64,000 bases of DNA from JBOEGW01 sp050633625 (GCA_050633625.1 JBOEGW010000001.1:372001-436000), one strand, 5' to 3'; counted from the stretch's first letter, positions 43,066 through 52,117 are shown. Program-made: numbers and translations. The notes: generated by a model not told the origin, from the letters alone.

Positions 43066-44331
43066 CTATATGACGTGCGCAAAGCTGCCTTGCACATGGC
43101 CTTCTACCAGCCCGATCGGGCCAAGATCGTTGCCCTGTGCGTCCTGCGCATGCCACAGCGGCGCGCCTTGCCTGTCTACGGTGGTGGCGTAGTGAAATTC
43201 ATGCGCCTTATGTGCGCCGGGCATCCAACCGCCAAGCGCGCTGAGGTCACGGTAGCCAAGATGCAATTTGCGGGTGGCAAAGGATGTCTCAAGGCCGAGC
43301 AACCCCGCCATTTTATGGCGCGTTCCGTCCTGATCCGTCAGCCCCTCACCAAGCACCATATAGCCGCCGCATTCGCCATAAACGCGCGTGGTCTTGGCGG
43401 CGTTGCGCAGGCTTGTCAGGAAGGTCGAAGCGGCAGCCAATTGGCCCGCATGAAGCTCAGGATACCCGCCTGGCAAGAACACCCAATCAGCGTCAGGCAC
43501 AGGGTCATCGGCCAGTGGCGAAAAGAATTTAAGCGTTGCGCCGCTGTGTTGCCACGCGGCCAATTGGTGAGGGTAGGTAAAGGCAAAAGCCGCGTCACGC
43601 GCAATGGCGATGGTTTGTGGCCGGGTGTTTTTGAGCTTCTGATCAAACCCGGTTGCCTCAAAGGGGGCCGCGATTTTTTCTAGCATTTTCAGGTCTATAG
43701 ACTTGTCCATGACCTCTGCGGCCTGTGCGATGAACCCCTCAAGCGCGCGATGCTCGCCAGCTTGCACAAGCCCAAGATGGCGTGACGGCAAGGCGAGCGC
43801 CCCGTCCCGGTGCACCGCCCCCAAGACTGGGATATTGCTGGGCAAAAGCGCCGCGCGCAACATCGCCTCATGTCTTGAGCTGCCGACTTTGTTGAGGATC
43901 ACCCCGGCCACGCGCACCTTCGCATCGTGGCGCGCAAACCCGCCAACAAGCGCCGCCACGGACTGCGCCATATGGCTGGCGTCAACCACCAGCACGACGG
44001 GCAAACCAAGAGAGCGCGCAATGTCGGCGCAGGCGCCTTTTCCCAAGGGCGGCGCGCCATCAAACAGCCCCATCGCGCCCTCAATAATCAACAGGTCGTC
44101 CCCCGCCGCGAGACAGCGGATCTGCGCTTGTGTCATGGCCCAAGCGTCCAAATTCATGGCCTGTTTGCCACTGGCGGCTTCATGGAACCGAGGGTCGATA
44201 TAATCCGGTCCAGATTTCGCGCCGCGCAGCGAAACGCCAGCGTTTCTCAAGGCGCGGATCACCCCCAAAGTGACTGTGGTTTTCCCACTGCCTGAGCCGG
44301 GCGCCGCAATGATTAGCCCGCGCCCGATCAC
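43066..44331 (-). CDS. cobB: Cobyrinate a,c-diamide synthase
   Basis: 421 residues. P-loop APGSGSGKTTVTLG (10-23), LRGAKSGPDYIDPRFH (~35-50), glutaminase half with GGYPELHAGQLA (~290) and the nucleophile in VYGECGGYMVLGEGL (~318), C-terminal His in HEFHYAT. ATP-dependent amidation of the a and c side chains in cobalamin synthesis. GTG start overlapping the cobA stop (GTGA), so cobA-cobB are coupled. Confidence 0.95.
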   Translation of the reverse strand: MIGRGLIIAAPGSGSGKTTVTLGVIRALRNAGVSLRGAKSGPDYIDPRFHEAASGKQAMNLDAWAMTQAQIRCLAAGDDLLIIEGAMGLFDGAPPLGKGACADIARSLGLPVVLVVDASHMAQSVAALVGGFARHDAKVRVAGVILNKVGSSRHEAMLRAALLPSNIPVLGAVHRDGALALPSRHLGLVQAGEHRALEGFIAQAAEVMDKSIDLKMLEKIAAPFEATGFDQKLKNTRPQTIAIARDAAFAFTYPHQLAAWQHSGATLKFFSPLADDPVPDADWVFLPGGYPELHAGQLAAASTFLTSLRNAAKTTRVYGECGGYMVLGEGLTDQDGTRHKMAGLLGLETSFATRKLHLGYRDLSALGGWMPGAHKAHEFHYATTVDRQGAPLWHAQDAQGNDLGPIGLVEGHVQGSFAHVI

Positions 44332-45179
44332 CGATCTTCTGCGGGTTTACCGCGCCCTAGGGGATCTGTGTTGCGCGGTGCAATGCCCGCCGCCATGCCT
44401 TGCCAGTCCAGCGCTTGGCGCATCAAGGCGGCGCGCCCCACGCAGATGATGGCGGGCGGCTCAAGCCCTGCGGCGGCGACATCGGCCACACAGGTGCCAA
44501 GCGTGGTTTCGAGCACCACTTGGTCCGGGGTCGTTGCGTTGGTGACGAGGGCGACTGGCTCATCCGCGCTCCGTCCAGCCGCTTGCAGATCGGCGGAAAT
44601 GCGAGGCAGGTGTTTCATGCCCATATAGATCACGATCACGCCAGAACTGCGGCCAATCGCCTGCCAGTCCAGCGCTGTTGCTTCACCGCGCGCGTCATGG
44701 CCGGTCACAAAGGTCACAGCTTGGTTGACATCGCGGTGCGTGACCGGAATGCCCGCATAGGCAAGCCCGCCAATCCCGGCCGAAATCCCCGGTACGATGC
44801 GGATCGGCACCCCATGTTGGACAAGGGTTTGCCCCTCTTCACCACCACGACCAAACACGAAAGGATCCCCCCCTTTCAGCCGCAAGACCCTCTTGTTTTG
44901 TTTCGCATAGTCAACGAGTTGCAAAGAGATGTCCCGCTGTTTGGCGGAGGGCTTGCCGCCGCGTTTTCCGGCGAAAATCATTTCAGCATTGGGGTTTGCC
45001 CAGTCCAAGATCGCCGGGGCCACGAGCGCGTCATAGACAATGACCTCCGCTTGGTGCAGCGCGTTGAGGGCATGAAGCGTCAACAAGCCGGGATCGCCCG
45101 GGCCTGCGCCTGCGAGCCAGACCCATCCGGGCAAGAGTTCGGGCCAATTGAGGGCGGGGAGAGAAGGCGGTGATGTCAT
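44328..45179 (-). CDS. cobA: Uroporphyrinogen-III C-methyltransferase
   Basis: 283 residues. SAM-binding GAGPGDPGLLTLHALNAL (~25-42), VYDALVAP (~49), KRGGKPSAKQRDIS (~71), LRLKGGDPFVFGRGGEE (~98-114), GISAGIGGLAYAGIPVTHR (~131) and YMGMKHL (~180): the complete CobA/SUMT set. Makes precorrin-2, the entry to B12 and sirohaem. Start at the ATG 45177-45179; the extended ORF to 45545 runs antisense through cbiD and is spurious. Divergent from cbiD. Confidence 0.95.
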   Translation of the reverse strand: MTSPPSLPALNWPELLPGWVWLAGAGPGDPGLLTLHALNALHQAEVIVYDALVAPAILDWANPNAEMIFAGKRGGKPSAKQRDISLQLVDYAKQNKRVLRLKGGDPFVFGRGGEEGQTLVQHGVPIRIVPGISAGIGGLAYAGIPVTHRDVNQAVTFVTGHDARGEATALDWQAIGRSSGVIVIYMGMKHLPRISADLQAAGRSADEPVALVTNATTPDQVVLETTLGTCVADVAAAGLEPPAIICVGRAALMRQALDWQGMAAGIAPRNTDPLGRGKPAEDR

Positions 45180-45264
45180 AGCGCATTTATAGCGCGCCGA
45201 TCGCCTAGCGCCAGAGGGGAAGGGGGTTTTACCCCCTCTGGTCGGCCCTTTGGTCCGCCCATTC

Positions 45265-45295
45265 ACCCCCAAGGTATTTCGAAAACAAGGAAGCG
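45265..45295. repeat. Dispersed intergenic repeat, copy 2
   Basis: CACCCCCAAGGTATTTCGAA followed by AACAAGGAAGCG, in the cobA-cbiD divergent gap. Preceded by a GGGGGTTTTACCCCC hairpin (45220-45237). Same core as copies at 41746 and 49321. Confidence 0.6.
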
Positions 45296-45342
45296 CATCA
45301 AGGCCAGTTGCGAGAGGGGCGGTTGCGGGTATAGTTGGCGCG

Positions 45343-46443
45343 ATGGAAGATTTGCCCACAGAATTGCGCCGCGGTTGGACGACCGGAGCCTGCGCCACCG
45401 CTGCCGTGAAGGCGGGCCTGATGGCGTTTTGGGGCGGGGAGGCTTTGGCGCGCGTTGAGATCACTTTGCCGCGCGGCGAAAAGCATGTGTTTGAGGTGGC
45501 GGAGCGGGAGAATGGCGCGGATTTTGTGCGGGTGTCGATTACCAAGGATGCGGGGGATGACCCGGATGTGACCCATGGCGCTTTGATCCAAGCGACAGTT
45601 CGTCAGGCGAAAGAAGGTGTTGTTTTTAAAGCGGGAAATGGGGTTGGGAGGGTCACCAAACCGGGGTTGCCGATTGCGCCGGGGGAGCCAGCGATTAACC
45701 CTGTGCCGCGGCGGATGATGCGATGGGCGGTTTGGTCGGCGGGGTTTGAGGCGGGTCGCGTTGATCGTCCGCCGCCTGTTGATTTTTTCGCTGAGCCGGA
45801 GCCGGAGCTTCCTGCAGGGTTGGGCGTTGAAATTACCATCTCGATCCCCGGCGGCGAAGCGCTTGCGGCAAAGACGTGGAATCCGCGCCTTGGGATCAAG
45901 GGCGGCTTGAGTGTGCTTGGGACGACCGGAATAGTGCGCCCGTTTTCTTGCGCCGCATGGATTGCCTCGATCCATCGCGGCATTGACGTTGCGCGCGCGA
46001 CAGGGCTGCGGCATGTGGCGGGGTGTACCGGGGCCACGTCGGAGCGCAGCGTGCGAGACCTGTATGATTTGCCGGAAGGGGCGATGCTCGACATGGGGGA
46101 TTTTGCGGGTGGGGTGCTGAAATACCTGCGCAATCACCCAGTTGATCGCGTCACGATTGGTGGTGGGATTGGAAAAATGGCGAAGCTGGCTCAGGGCGCA
46201 ATGGATTTACATTCTGCCCGCTCTCAGGTGGATTTTATGGCGCTTTCTCAATGGGTTGACGATGCGCGACTTGAAGGCGCCAACACGGCACTTGAGGCCT
46301 ATGAGATTGCGGGCGCGCCACTGGCTGAGGCGATTGCCAAACGCGCACTTGGCGCGGCGCTGGGGGTTTTGAAGACTGAGGCGATCGCCTTGGATGTGGT
46401 GGTCATTGATCGAAAGGGCGCGGTGATCGCGCGGGCGCGATGA
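45343..46443 (+). CDS. cbiD: Cobalt-precorrin-5B (C1)-methyltransferase CbiD
   Basis: 366 residues. RRGWTTGACATAAVKAGLMAF (~8-28), PGEPAINPVPRRMM (~111-124), NPRLGIKGGLSVLGTTGIVRP (~182-202) and GGGIGKMAKLAQG (~270) are CbiD signatures. Methylates C1 and extrudes C20 of the corrin ring; typically an anaerobic-pathway name, replacing CobF. Start at 45343 rather than 45250 because upstream residues include the repeat. Overlaps cobK by ATGA. Confidence 0.93.
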   Translation: MEDLPTELRRGWTTGACATAAVKAGLMAFWGGEALARVEITLPRGEKHVFEVAERENGADFVRVSITKDAGDDPDVTHGALIQATVRQAKEGVVFKAGNGVGRVTKPGLPIAPGEPAINPVPRRMMRWAVWSAGFEAGRVDRPPPVDFFAEPEPELPAGLGVEITISIPGGEALAAKTWNPRLGIKGGLSVLGTTGIVRPFSCAAWIASIHRGIDVARATGLRHVAGCTGATSERSVRDLYDLPEGAMLDMGDFAGGVLKYLRNHPVDRVTIGGGIGKMAKLAQGAMDLHSARSQVDFMALSQWVDDARLEGANTALEAYEIAGAPLAEAIAKRALGAALGVLKTEAIALDVVVIDRKGAVIARAR

Positions 46444-47168
46444 AGGTTTTGGTGCTCGCAGGCACTTCGGAGGCGCGGGCTTTGATCAAAGAGCTTGCGG
46501 CCGATCATGAGGTAATCGCTTCGCTCGCCGGGGCGACGCGGCAGCCGTTACCACTGGGATGCCCGACCCGCATTGGCGGGTTTGGCGGGGCGCTTGAGCA
46601 GGAAAACTATATCAAAAACAATGGATTTGACGTTGTTCTTGATGCAACTCACCCCTTCGCAGCCCGGATTTCTATGCGAACTTTTGAGATCTGTTCTGCC
46701 GCCAAAATCCCCTATTTGCAGATCTTGCGGCCCGGATGGCAAAACGGGCCGGGCGATCAGTGGATTTGGATCGACAAAGAGCAGGAAGCCGCGGCGCATA
46801 TAGACGAGAATGCCGTGGTGTTTCTGGCCACCGGACGGCAGACATTGCAGCATTTTTCGAACCTTTCACCGCGAAAAACCATATGTCGCCAGATTGACCC
46901 GCCAGAGGGGGATTTCCCCTTTGAAAATGGTGAATACTGCATTGGAACCCCACCGTTTTCCGTTGAGGATGAATTGCACAATTTCAACAAATTGCACATT
47001 TCGCACCTTGTCGTGAAGGATGCGGGGGGTGCCCCCTCGCGGACCAAGCTGGACGCGGCGCGACAGTTGGGAATTCCGGTGGTGTTGATCCGCCGTCCGG
47101 CGCAGCCAAACGGGCCGCGCGTGGAAACAGTTGAGGCGGCGTTGCGCTGGATTGAGGCGCGAGAATGA
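46440..47168 (+). CDS. cobK: Precorrin-6A reductase
   Basis: 242 residues. Rossmann start VLVLAGTSEARALIKELA (3-20), DATHPFAARIS (~63-73), ATGRQTLQHFSNL (~123), and VVKDAGGAPSRTKLDAARQLGIPV (~192). NADPH-dependent reduction of the macrocycle C18-C19 double bond. ATGA overlaps at both ends with cbiD and the glycosylase gene, forming a four-gene rightward operon. Confidence 0.93.
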   Translation: MKVLVLAGTSEARALIKELAADHEVIASLAGATRQPLPLGCPTRIGGFGGALEQENYIKNNGFDVVLDATHPFAARISMRTFEICSAAKIPYLQILRPGWQNGPGDQWIWIDKEQEAAAHIDENAVVFLATGRQTLQHFSNLSPRKTICRQIDPPEGDFPFENGEYCIGTPPFSVEDELHNFNKLHISHLVVKDAGGAPSRTKLDAARQLGIPVVLIRRPAQPNGPRVETVEAALRWIEARE

Positions 47169-47797
47169 GCGTTGGGCGGATCATTGAAACCGATGCGGAT
47201 GTGGCCGAAGGGGCGGCTTGGTTGGCGGCACAGGACGCGCGTTTTGCCACGGCCCTGAGCCGCACGGGGCCGCTGCCTTTGCGCCGCCGAGAGGAAGGGT
47301 TTCACCAGCTTTTGTCGGCGATTGTCAGTCAACAAGTCAGTGTGGCCTCTGCGAAAGCGATCTGGAAACGGCTGGAAGACGCAGGTTTCACCTCGCCGGG
47401 CGCGATCCAAGACACCACGGATGAGGCGTTGCGCGCGGTTGGATTGTCGCGGCAAAAAGCGCGCTATGCCAAAGCCTTAGCACACGCGGAAATCGATTTT
47501 GACAGTTTGCGGACGGCCCAGAACGCAGAGATCATAGACACTTTAACGGCTGTCACCGGGATTGGCCGCTGGACGGCGGAAATCTATGCGATGTTTTCCT
47601 TAGGGCGCGCGGATGTTTTCGCCGCCAATGACCTTGCATTGCAGGAGGGGGCGCGGATTTTGTTCGCGTTGGAAAAGCGCCCAACGGAAGGGCAAATGCG
47701 CAAAATGGCCGAAAACTGGAGCCCTTGGAGAGCGGTTGCCGCGCGGGCGCTCTGGGCCTATTATCACGTTGAAAAACAAAGAGAAGGTATCCGCTGA
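47165..47797 (+). CDS. DNA-3-methyladenine glycosylase II (AlkA-type)
   Basis: 210 residues. HhH-GPD fold: FHQLLSAIVSQQVSVASAKAIWKR (~45-68), VTGIGRWTAEIYAMFSLGRADVFAANDLAL (~132-161) with the helix-hairpin-helix and catalytic Asp (in NDLAL). Excises alkylated bases. Part of the cbiD-cobK operon by overlapping codons; no metabolic link to B12 is known. Confidence 0.9.
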   Translation: MSVGRIIETDADVAEGAAWLAAQDARFATALSRTGPLPLRRREEGFHQLLSAIVSQQVSVASAKAIWKRLEDAGFTSPGAIQDTTDEALRAVGLSRQKARYAKALAHAEIDFDSLRTAQNAEIIDTLTAVTGIGRWTAEIYAMFSLGRADVFAANDLALQEGARILFALEKRPTEGQMRKMAENWSPWRAVAARALWAYYHVEKQREGIR

Positions 47798-48474
47798 TGT
47801 CCCGTGAACTGAATTTCAAACGCCGCGCCTCGGTTTCGGGCAAGACCTCCTCTGTGGTTGTGTTTTTGCATGGCTACGGCGCGGATGGGGCGGACCTTTT
47901 GGGGCTGGCGGACCCTTTGAGCCAGTACATGAAGGACACTGTGTTCATCGCGCCGGATGCGCCGGAAAAATGTGTGAACAACCCAATGGGATTTCAGTGG
48001 TTTCCGATCCCCTGGCTTGACGGATCATCGCAGGAAGCTGCGGACGCGGGCGCCGATCAGGCGCATATGGATATTGATGATTTCCTTGACAAAGTTATGG
48101 AAGATGAGGGGGTTACGCCAGATCGTTTGATCGTTGTTGGCTTCTCTCAAGGGACGATGATGACCCTGCGCGTGATCCCGCAACGCGCCGAGCCGATCGC
48201 GGGAATTGTCGGCTTTTCCGGGCGTTTGCTTGAGCCTGAGAGTTTTCCGCTCATGGTCGTGTCGCAACCCCCTGTGCTGCTTATTCATGGGGACATGGAC
48301 GACATGGTACCGATTGAACATCTGGGCGAGGCGGCTGATGTGCTGAGCCAAGCGGAGTTTGAGGTCTATACCCATATTCAGAAGGGGACAGGCCATGGAA
48401 TCGCCCCCGATGGGTTGACGGTTGCACTCACCTTTATGGCGCAGCGATTGGGCATTGAGCTGCCAAAACGCTAG
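47797..48474 (+). CDS. Alpha/beta hydrolase, phospholipase/carboxylesterase family
   Basis: 225 residues. VVVFLHGYGADGADLLGLA (~21-39), nucleophile in VGFSQGTMM (~109-117), Asp in HGDMDDMVP (~165-173), His in GTGHGIAPDG (~197-206). Small carboxylesterase (YpfH-like). TGATG overlap with the glycosylase gene. Substrate unknown. Confidence 0.88.
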   Translation: MSRELNFKRRASVSGKTSSVVVFLHGYGADGADLLGLADPLSQYMKDTVFIAPDAPEKCVNNPMGFQWFPIPWLDGSSQEAADAGADQAHMDIDDFLDKVMEDEGVTPDRLIVVGFSQGTMMTLRVIPQRAEPIAGIVGFSGRLLEPESFPLMVVSQPPVLLIHGDMDDMVPIEHLGEAADVLSQAEFEVYTHIQKGTGHGIAPDGLTVALTFMAQRLGIELPKR

Positions 48475-48639
48475 TCCTACGGCTCTATACCCTGTCATTT
48501 TGCCTTCACAATCTGTGCTTAAACTCCCCGCAAGATGGTGGGGCTTGTCAGGCGCGCACGCCTAGATATAGTCGCAGTTAGATTGACGGGGCGGGGCTCC
48601 CGCCCTGACCAGTGGCACAGGGCGAGGGCGTATTACCCA

Positions 48640-49224
48640 ATGGACGGCGATTTTAGAACGGCATTTGTCAGAGAACCGGGCAAGACCAGACAGCACCCTG
48701 CATTGGTGCTGAATGCGGATTTCAGGCCACTTTCTTACTACCCTTTATCGCTGTGGCCTTGGCAGGAGGCGGTCAAGGCGGCGTTCTTGGATCGGGTGCA
48801 TATCGTCGCGGAATATGACGAGGTGGTCCATTCGCCTTCGATGGAGATCCGAATACCTTCGGTTGTTGTCCTTAAAGATTTCGTCAAACCTCAAAAGCGC
48901 GTGGCCTTCACGCGCTTTAATTTATTTCTGAGGGACGAATTTTGTTGTCAGTATTGCGGGGCGCGGGGCGATTTGACCTTTGACCATGTGGTGCCGCGCG
49001 CCAGCGGTGGGGTGACGAGCTGGGAAAATGTGGTGGCGGCCTGTTCGCCTTGTAATCTGCGCAAAGGATCGAGACCATTGCACCGCTCTGGTTTGTCGCT
49101 GCGCAAACCTCCGCGTCAGCCGGGCAGCGAGGAGCTGCGCAATATGGGTCGGAAGTTTCCGCCGAACCATCTCCATGAAAGTTGGATGGATTTTCTGTAT
49201 TGGGACGCGGAGTTGGACGCTTAG
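48640..49224 (+). CDS. HNH endonuclease family protein
   Basis: 194 residues. ALVLNADFRPLSYYPLSLWPWQEA (starting ~20) is typical of a widespread alphaproteobacterial single-gene HNH protein. The HNH finger: FCCQYCGARGDLTFDHVVPRASGG (~102-125) and CSPCNLRKG (~138) with zinc CxxC pairs. GAGGGCG lies nine bases before the ATG at 48640. Not linked to restriction, toxin or phage genes here; probably a core gene of unknown role. Confidence 0.85.
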   Translation: MDGDFRTAFVREPGKTRQHPALVLNADFRPLSYYPLSLWPWQEAVKAAFLDRVHIVAEYDEVVHSPSMEIRIPSVVVLKDFVKPQKRVAFTRFNLFLRDEFCCQYCGARGDLTFDHVVPRASGGVTSWENVVAACSPCNLRKGSRPLHRSGLSLRKPPRQPGSEELRNMGRKFPPNHLHESWMDFLYWDAELDA

Positions 49225-49381
49225 GCCCTAATGGGTCAATCGCGGGAGCACTGCCCCAGACACCACATAACCCGCGGCCCGCTGCCCCCACACCGCACTC
49301 CCCGTGGGGGCGCTGCCCCCACACCCCCGAGGTATTTTGAAACCAAAGAAGGGGGGCGGGACGGAGAGCGGCTCCCGATGC
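49225..49381. repeat. GC-rich repeat-bearing intergenic segment, including dispersed repeat copy 3
   Basis: Between the convergent HNH and methyltransferase genes. Three degenerate copies of CTGCCCCCACACC (49251, 49282, 49314), a perfect hairpin GTGGGGGC-gct-GCCCCCAC (49304-49322), then the dispersed core CCCCCGAGGTATTTTGAAAC plus CAAAGAAG (49323-49350). The hairpin may double as a terminator. Confidence 0.65.
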
Positions 49382-50452
49382 TTAGCGGTTGCGACGCCGG
49401 CCACCGCGCCGGCCACCGCGCGCGCCGCCTGATGATGTTGCAGCGTTGAAGGCAATCCAATCGCCGCCATGCGGGTCTTTGTTCAACAGGAAGTTCGCGG
49501 CCCGGATCGCTTCCATTTCCTTGCCGGGTTTGTGCTGCATCGAGCCAAGACCAAACAACGTCACGAAATCCTCGTCAGGCATACCTTCGGGCAAGACAAT
49601 GCCGGCCGCTTCAACGGCGGCTTTCTTTTCGGCGATTTTTGACTGCGGTACGGGCAGGGCCAGCGGGTTCATGATGGCGGAGGTCATGCCCGCCGCCGCT
49701 GCCATTGGCAAAAAGGCATTGTTGATCCCGTGGCGATTGGGCAGTCCGAAAGAAATATTCGAGGCGCCGCAGGTCGTATTCACGCCCAGCTCGTCGCGCA
49801 GCCGGCGCACAAGGGCGAAGACTTGTTTGCCCGCCGTGGCCATCGCGCCGATGGGCATCACCAGCGGATCAACAACGATGTCATGGGCGGGGATACCGAA
49901 ATCTGCTGCTCTTTGGACGATTTTTTTGGCGACCTCAAAGCGCACGTCCGGGTCTTCGTCGATGCCGGTGTCATCATTGGAGATCGCCACAACAGGCACG
50001 TTATACTTCTTGATCAGCGGCAACACGCGCTCAAGGCGCTCTTCCTCGCCGGTGACCGAATTAACAAGTGGGCGGCCGGTTGCGGCTTCAAGCCCGGCTT
50101 CGAGCGCGCCGGGCACCGAGCTGTCGATACAAAGCGGCACGTCAACAAGCGCTTGGACCCGCGTGATCAGCTCACGCATCAACGGCGGTTCGACGAAATT
50201 GTTATCGGCATAGCGCGGGTCTTCGGCCATTTTGCCGGAAAACACAGCGCCGGAATTTACGTCCAACACAGTGGCCCCGCAGGCCACTTGGGCCACCGCG
50301 TCGCGCTCAACAGTGGAGAAATCGCCATTCTCCAGCTCGACATTGAGTTTCTTGCGCCCCGATGGGTTGATCCGTTCGCCAATGACGCAAAACGGCTCGT
50401 CAAAGCCGATGGTGACGGTCTTCGTGGCGCTCTCAAGTACGGTACGGGTCAT
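49382..50452 (-). CDS. Methyltetrahydrofolate:corrinoid methyltransferase (split MetH pterin domain)
   Basis: 356 residues. Pterin-binding TIM barrel: FCVIGERINPSGRKKL (~21-36), VLDVNSGAVF (~62), LCIDSSVPGALEAGL (~106), NSVTGEEERLE (~130), NDDTGIDEDP (~158), GASNISFGLPNRHGIN (~228-243). These residues match MetH domain 2/AcsE-type enzymes transferring methyl from 5-methyl-THF to a corrinoid protein. In Rhodobacteraceae methionine synthase is split into separate proteins including one of this type. A basic Gly/Arg tail (GGARGGRRGGRRRNR) ends the protein. Coupled to the upstream 'virulence factor' gene (3-bp gap). Confidence 0.88.
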   Translation of the reverse strand: MTRTVLESATKTVTIGFDEPFCVIGERINPSGRKKLNVELENGDFSTVERDAVAQVACGATVLDVNSGAVFSGKMAEDPRYADNNFVEPPLMRELITRVQALVDVPLCIDSSVPGALEAGLEAATGRPLVNSVTGEEERLERVLPLIKKYNVPVVAISNDDTGIDEDPDVRFEVAKKIVQRAADFGIPAHDIVVDPLVMPIGAMATAGKQVFALVRRLRDELGVNTTCGASNISFGLPNRHGINNAFLPMAAAAGMTSAIMNPLALPVPQSKIAEKKAAVEAAGIVLPEGMPDEDFVTLFGLGSMQHKPGKEMEAIRAANFLLNKDPHGGDWIAFNAATSSGGARGGRRGGRRRNR

Positions 50453-50455
50453 GTG

Positions 50456-50767
50456 TCAGTCCTTTGTTTCGGGGGCATGCCCACCGTTTTCAATCAGTGT
50501 TTTCAGGCGCGCGCTGTCGTATTCCGTTTCAAGTCGTTTCAGCATGGTTTGGGCGGCGGTCGCGTCATCGCCCTCCACGTCAAGAGGCGCACCCTTGCGC
50601 CAGGCTTCGAGGTAGTCTTCCGTGCCTGCCGCGCCAGATTTCATGGCAGCGCGATCAATCGCTTGTTCAAACCGCTCCGAAAGGGGCGCTTTGACAGCGC
50701 GCCGTCCGCGCCCGACCAAGACCTGCGCGGGCATATCGCGCCAATAAACCACTGTGACCTGAGCCAT
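50456..50767 (-). CDS. 'Virulence factor' domain protein (PF13769-type)
   Basis: 103 residues; VTVVYWRDMPAQVLVGRGRRA (starting at 4) and FEQAIDRAAMKSGAAGTEDYLEAWRKG (~34-60) define the family, whose name is historical. The gene regularly neighbours split-MetH methyltransferase genes, so a role in that system is likely but unproven. AAGGACG precedes the ATG at 50765-50767. Cytoplasmic. Confidence 0.82.
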   Translation of the reverse strand: MAQVTVVYWRDMPAQVLVGRGRRAVKAPLSERFEQAIDRAAMKSGAAGTEDYLEAWRKGAPLDVEGDDATAAQTMLKRLETEYDSARLKTLIENGGHAPETKD

Positions 50768-50996
50768 ATTTACGTCCTTTGTTTGCGATCCTAGGGGCCT
50801 GTACCGCGCGGGCTGTGCGCAATGCGACCCGTTTGATGCACCCTGCGACCTCGCGCTGCATATCGCATCCGGTGCGGGCGTGAAACGGGCAGCAGCATGA
50901 AAACTTCTCAACATCATCATGGGGGCGTTCACAAGGCTTGCACGAGGCGGCGTGCAGGACTACCTTGGAGATAACTTAGAAATGGAGGGCGCGACC

Positions 50997-52109
50997 ATGG
51001 CGCCCAAGCGTCCCAAAGGTGCGGGCGCGTTCCCTAAAGCGGTTGAGCCACCCGCGCCTCATAAACCGGATCCAGATAGCCTTTATGCGGCTTTGGATCT
51101 GGGAACGAACAGCTGTCGCATGTTGATTGCCCAACCGAAGGGCAACCAATTTCATGTGGTGGATAGTTTTTCCAAATCCGTGCAGCTTGGCCATGGGCTG
51201 AGCAGCTCTGGGCGGCTCAGTCGCGCCTCGATGGGGCGCACGGTTCAGGCGCTCAAGATTTGCCAGAGCAAACTTCAAAAACACGAGGTTGCGCGCATGC
51301 GCCTTGTGGCCACAGAGGCTTGTCGTCGGGCTGCCAATGCGCGGGATTTCATGCGGTTCGTGCGCCGGGAAACCGGGCTGAAGCTGGAAATCATCAAACC
51401 CGAAGAAGAAGCCCGCCTCGCTGTGATTTCCTGTGCGCCACTCGTTGCGCGCAAGACGGAACAATTGTTGGTGGTGGATATTGGCGGCGGCTCCACCGAG
51501 CTTGTGTGGATTGATGTGTCAGGGGTGCCTCAAGACCAGCGTCAACAAGCGATCATGCGGTTGCGCACCGGATTTGAAGGCGATCCTGGCCCGTTTCCTG
51601 CGGCGCGTGTTGTCGATTGGATTTCGGTGCCCCTTGGGGTGGCAACCCTGCGCGAACAGTTTGATGATGTTGCTGATGATGCGGCGCGTTTTGCCTTGAT
51701 GTCGTGGTTCTTTGAGGAGCAATTGGGGGATTTCTCGCCCTTCCATCAAGAGCAGGCGCGCGATGGGTTTCAGATCATTGGCACGTCAGGCACCGTCACC
51801 ACAGTGGCGGCAACGCATCTTGGCCTCAAGCGCTATGACCGCAACAAAGTGGACGGGCTGCGCATGAGTTCGGACCAGATCGACAAGGTGATCCGGGGCT
51901 ACTTACTGGCCGGGCCAGACGGGCGGCGCGCGGATCCGCGCATTGGCAAGGACCGGCAAGCGCTGATCATGTCAGGCGCTGCGATCTTGCAAGCCTTGTT
52001 GCGGATTTGGCCGACGGATCGGTTGTCGGTTGCCGACAGGGGGCTGCGCGAGGGGCTGCTGTATCAACAGATGTCCTCGGACGGGGTGCTGGAAGGCGGG
52101 CCGTATTGA
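50997..52109 (+). CDS. ppx: Exopolyphosphatase / Ppx-GppA family
   Basis: 370 residues. Actin-like ATPase fold: YAALDLGTNSCRMLIA (~31-46), VATEACRRAANARDF (~104), EEEARLAVISCAP (~137), VVDIGGGSTELVWI (~159-172), IIGTSGTVTTVAA (~257). Degrades polyphosphate or pppGpp. The ATG at 50997 follows GGAGGG; 50982 is an alternative. A Lys/Pro-rich N-terminal 28-residue extension is normal for Rhodobacteraceae. rlmE follows, separated by a small leftward ORF. Confidence 0.9.
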   Translation: MAPKRPKGAGAFPKAVEPPAPHKPDPDSLYAALDLGTNSCRMLIAQPKGNQFHVVDSFSKSVQLGHGLSSSGRLSRASMGRTVQALKICQSKLQKHEVARMRLVATEACRRAANARDFMRFVRRETGLKLEIIKPEEEARLAVISCAPLVARKTEQLLVVDIGGGSTELVWIDVSGVPQDQRQQAIMRLRTGFEGDPGPFPAARVVDWISVPLGVATLREQFDDVADDAARFALMSWFFEEQLGDFSPFHQEQARDGFQIIGTSGTVTTVAATHLGLKRYDRNKVDGLRMSSDQIDKVIRGYLLAGPDGRRADPRIGKDRQALIMSGAAILQALLRIWPTDRLSVADRGLREGLLYQQMSSDGVLEGGPY

Positions 52110-52117
52110 GCGCGTAA

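Noticed and set aside
45180..45342. Cobalamin riboswitch in the cobA-cbiD gap
   Set aside because: No B12-box-like sequence was visible; the gap holds the dispersed repeat and a GGGGGTTTTACCCCC hairpin instead.
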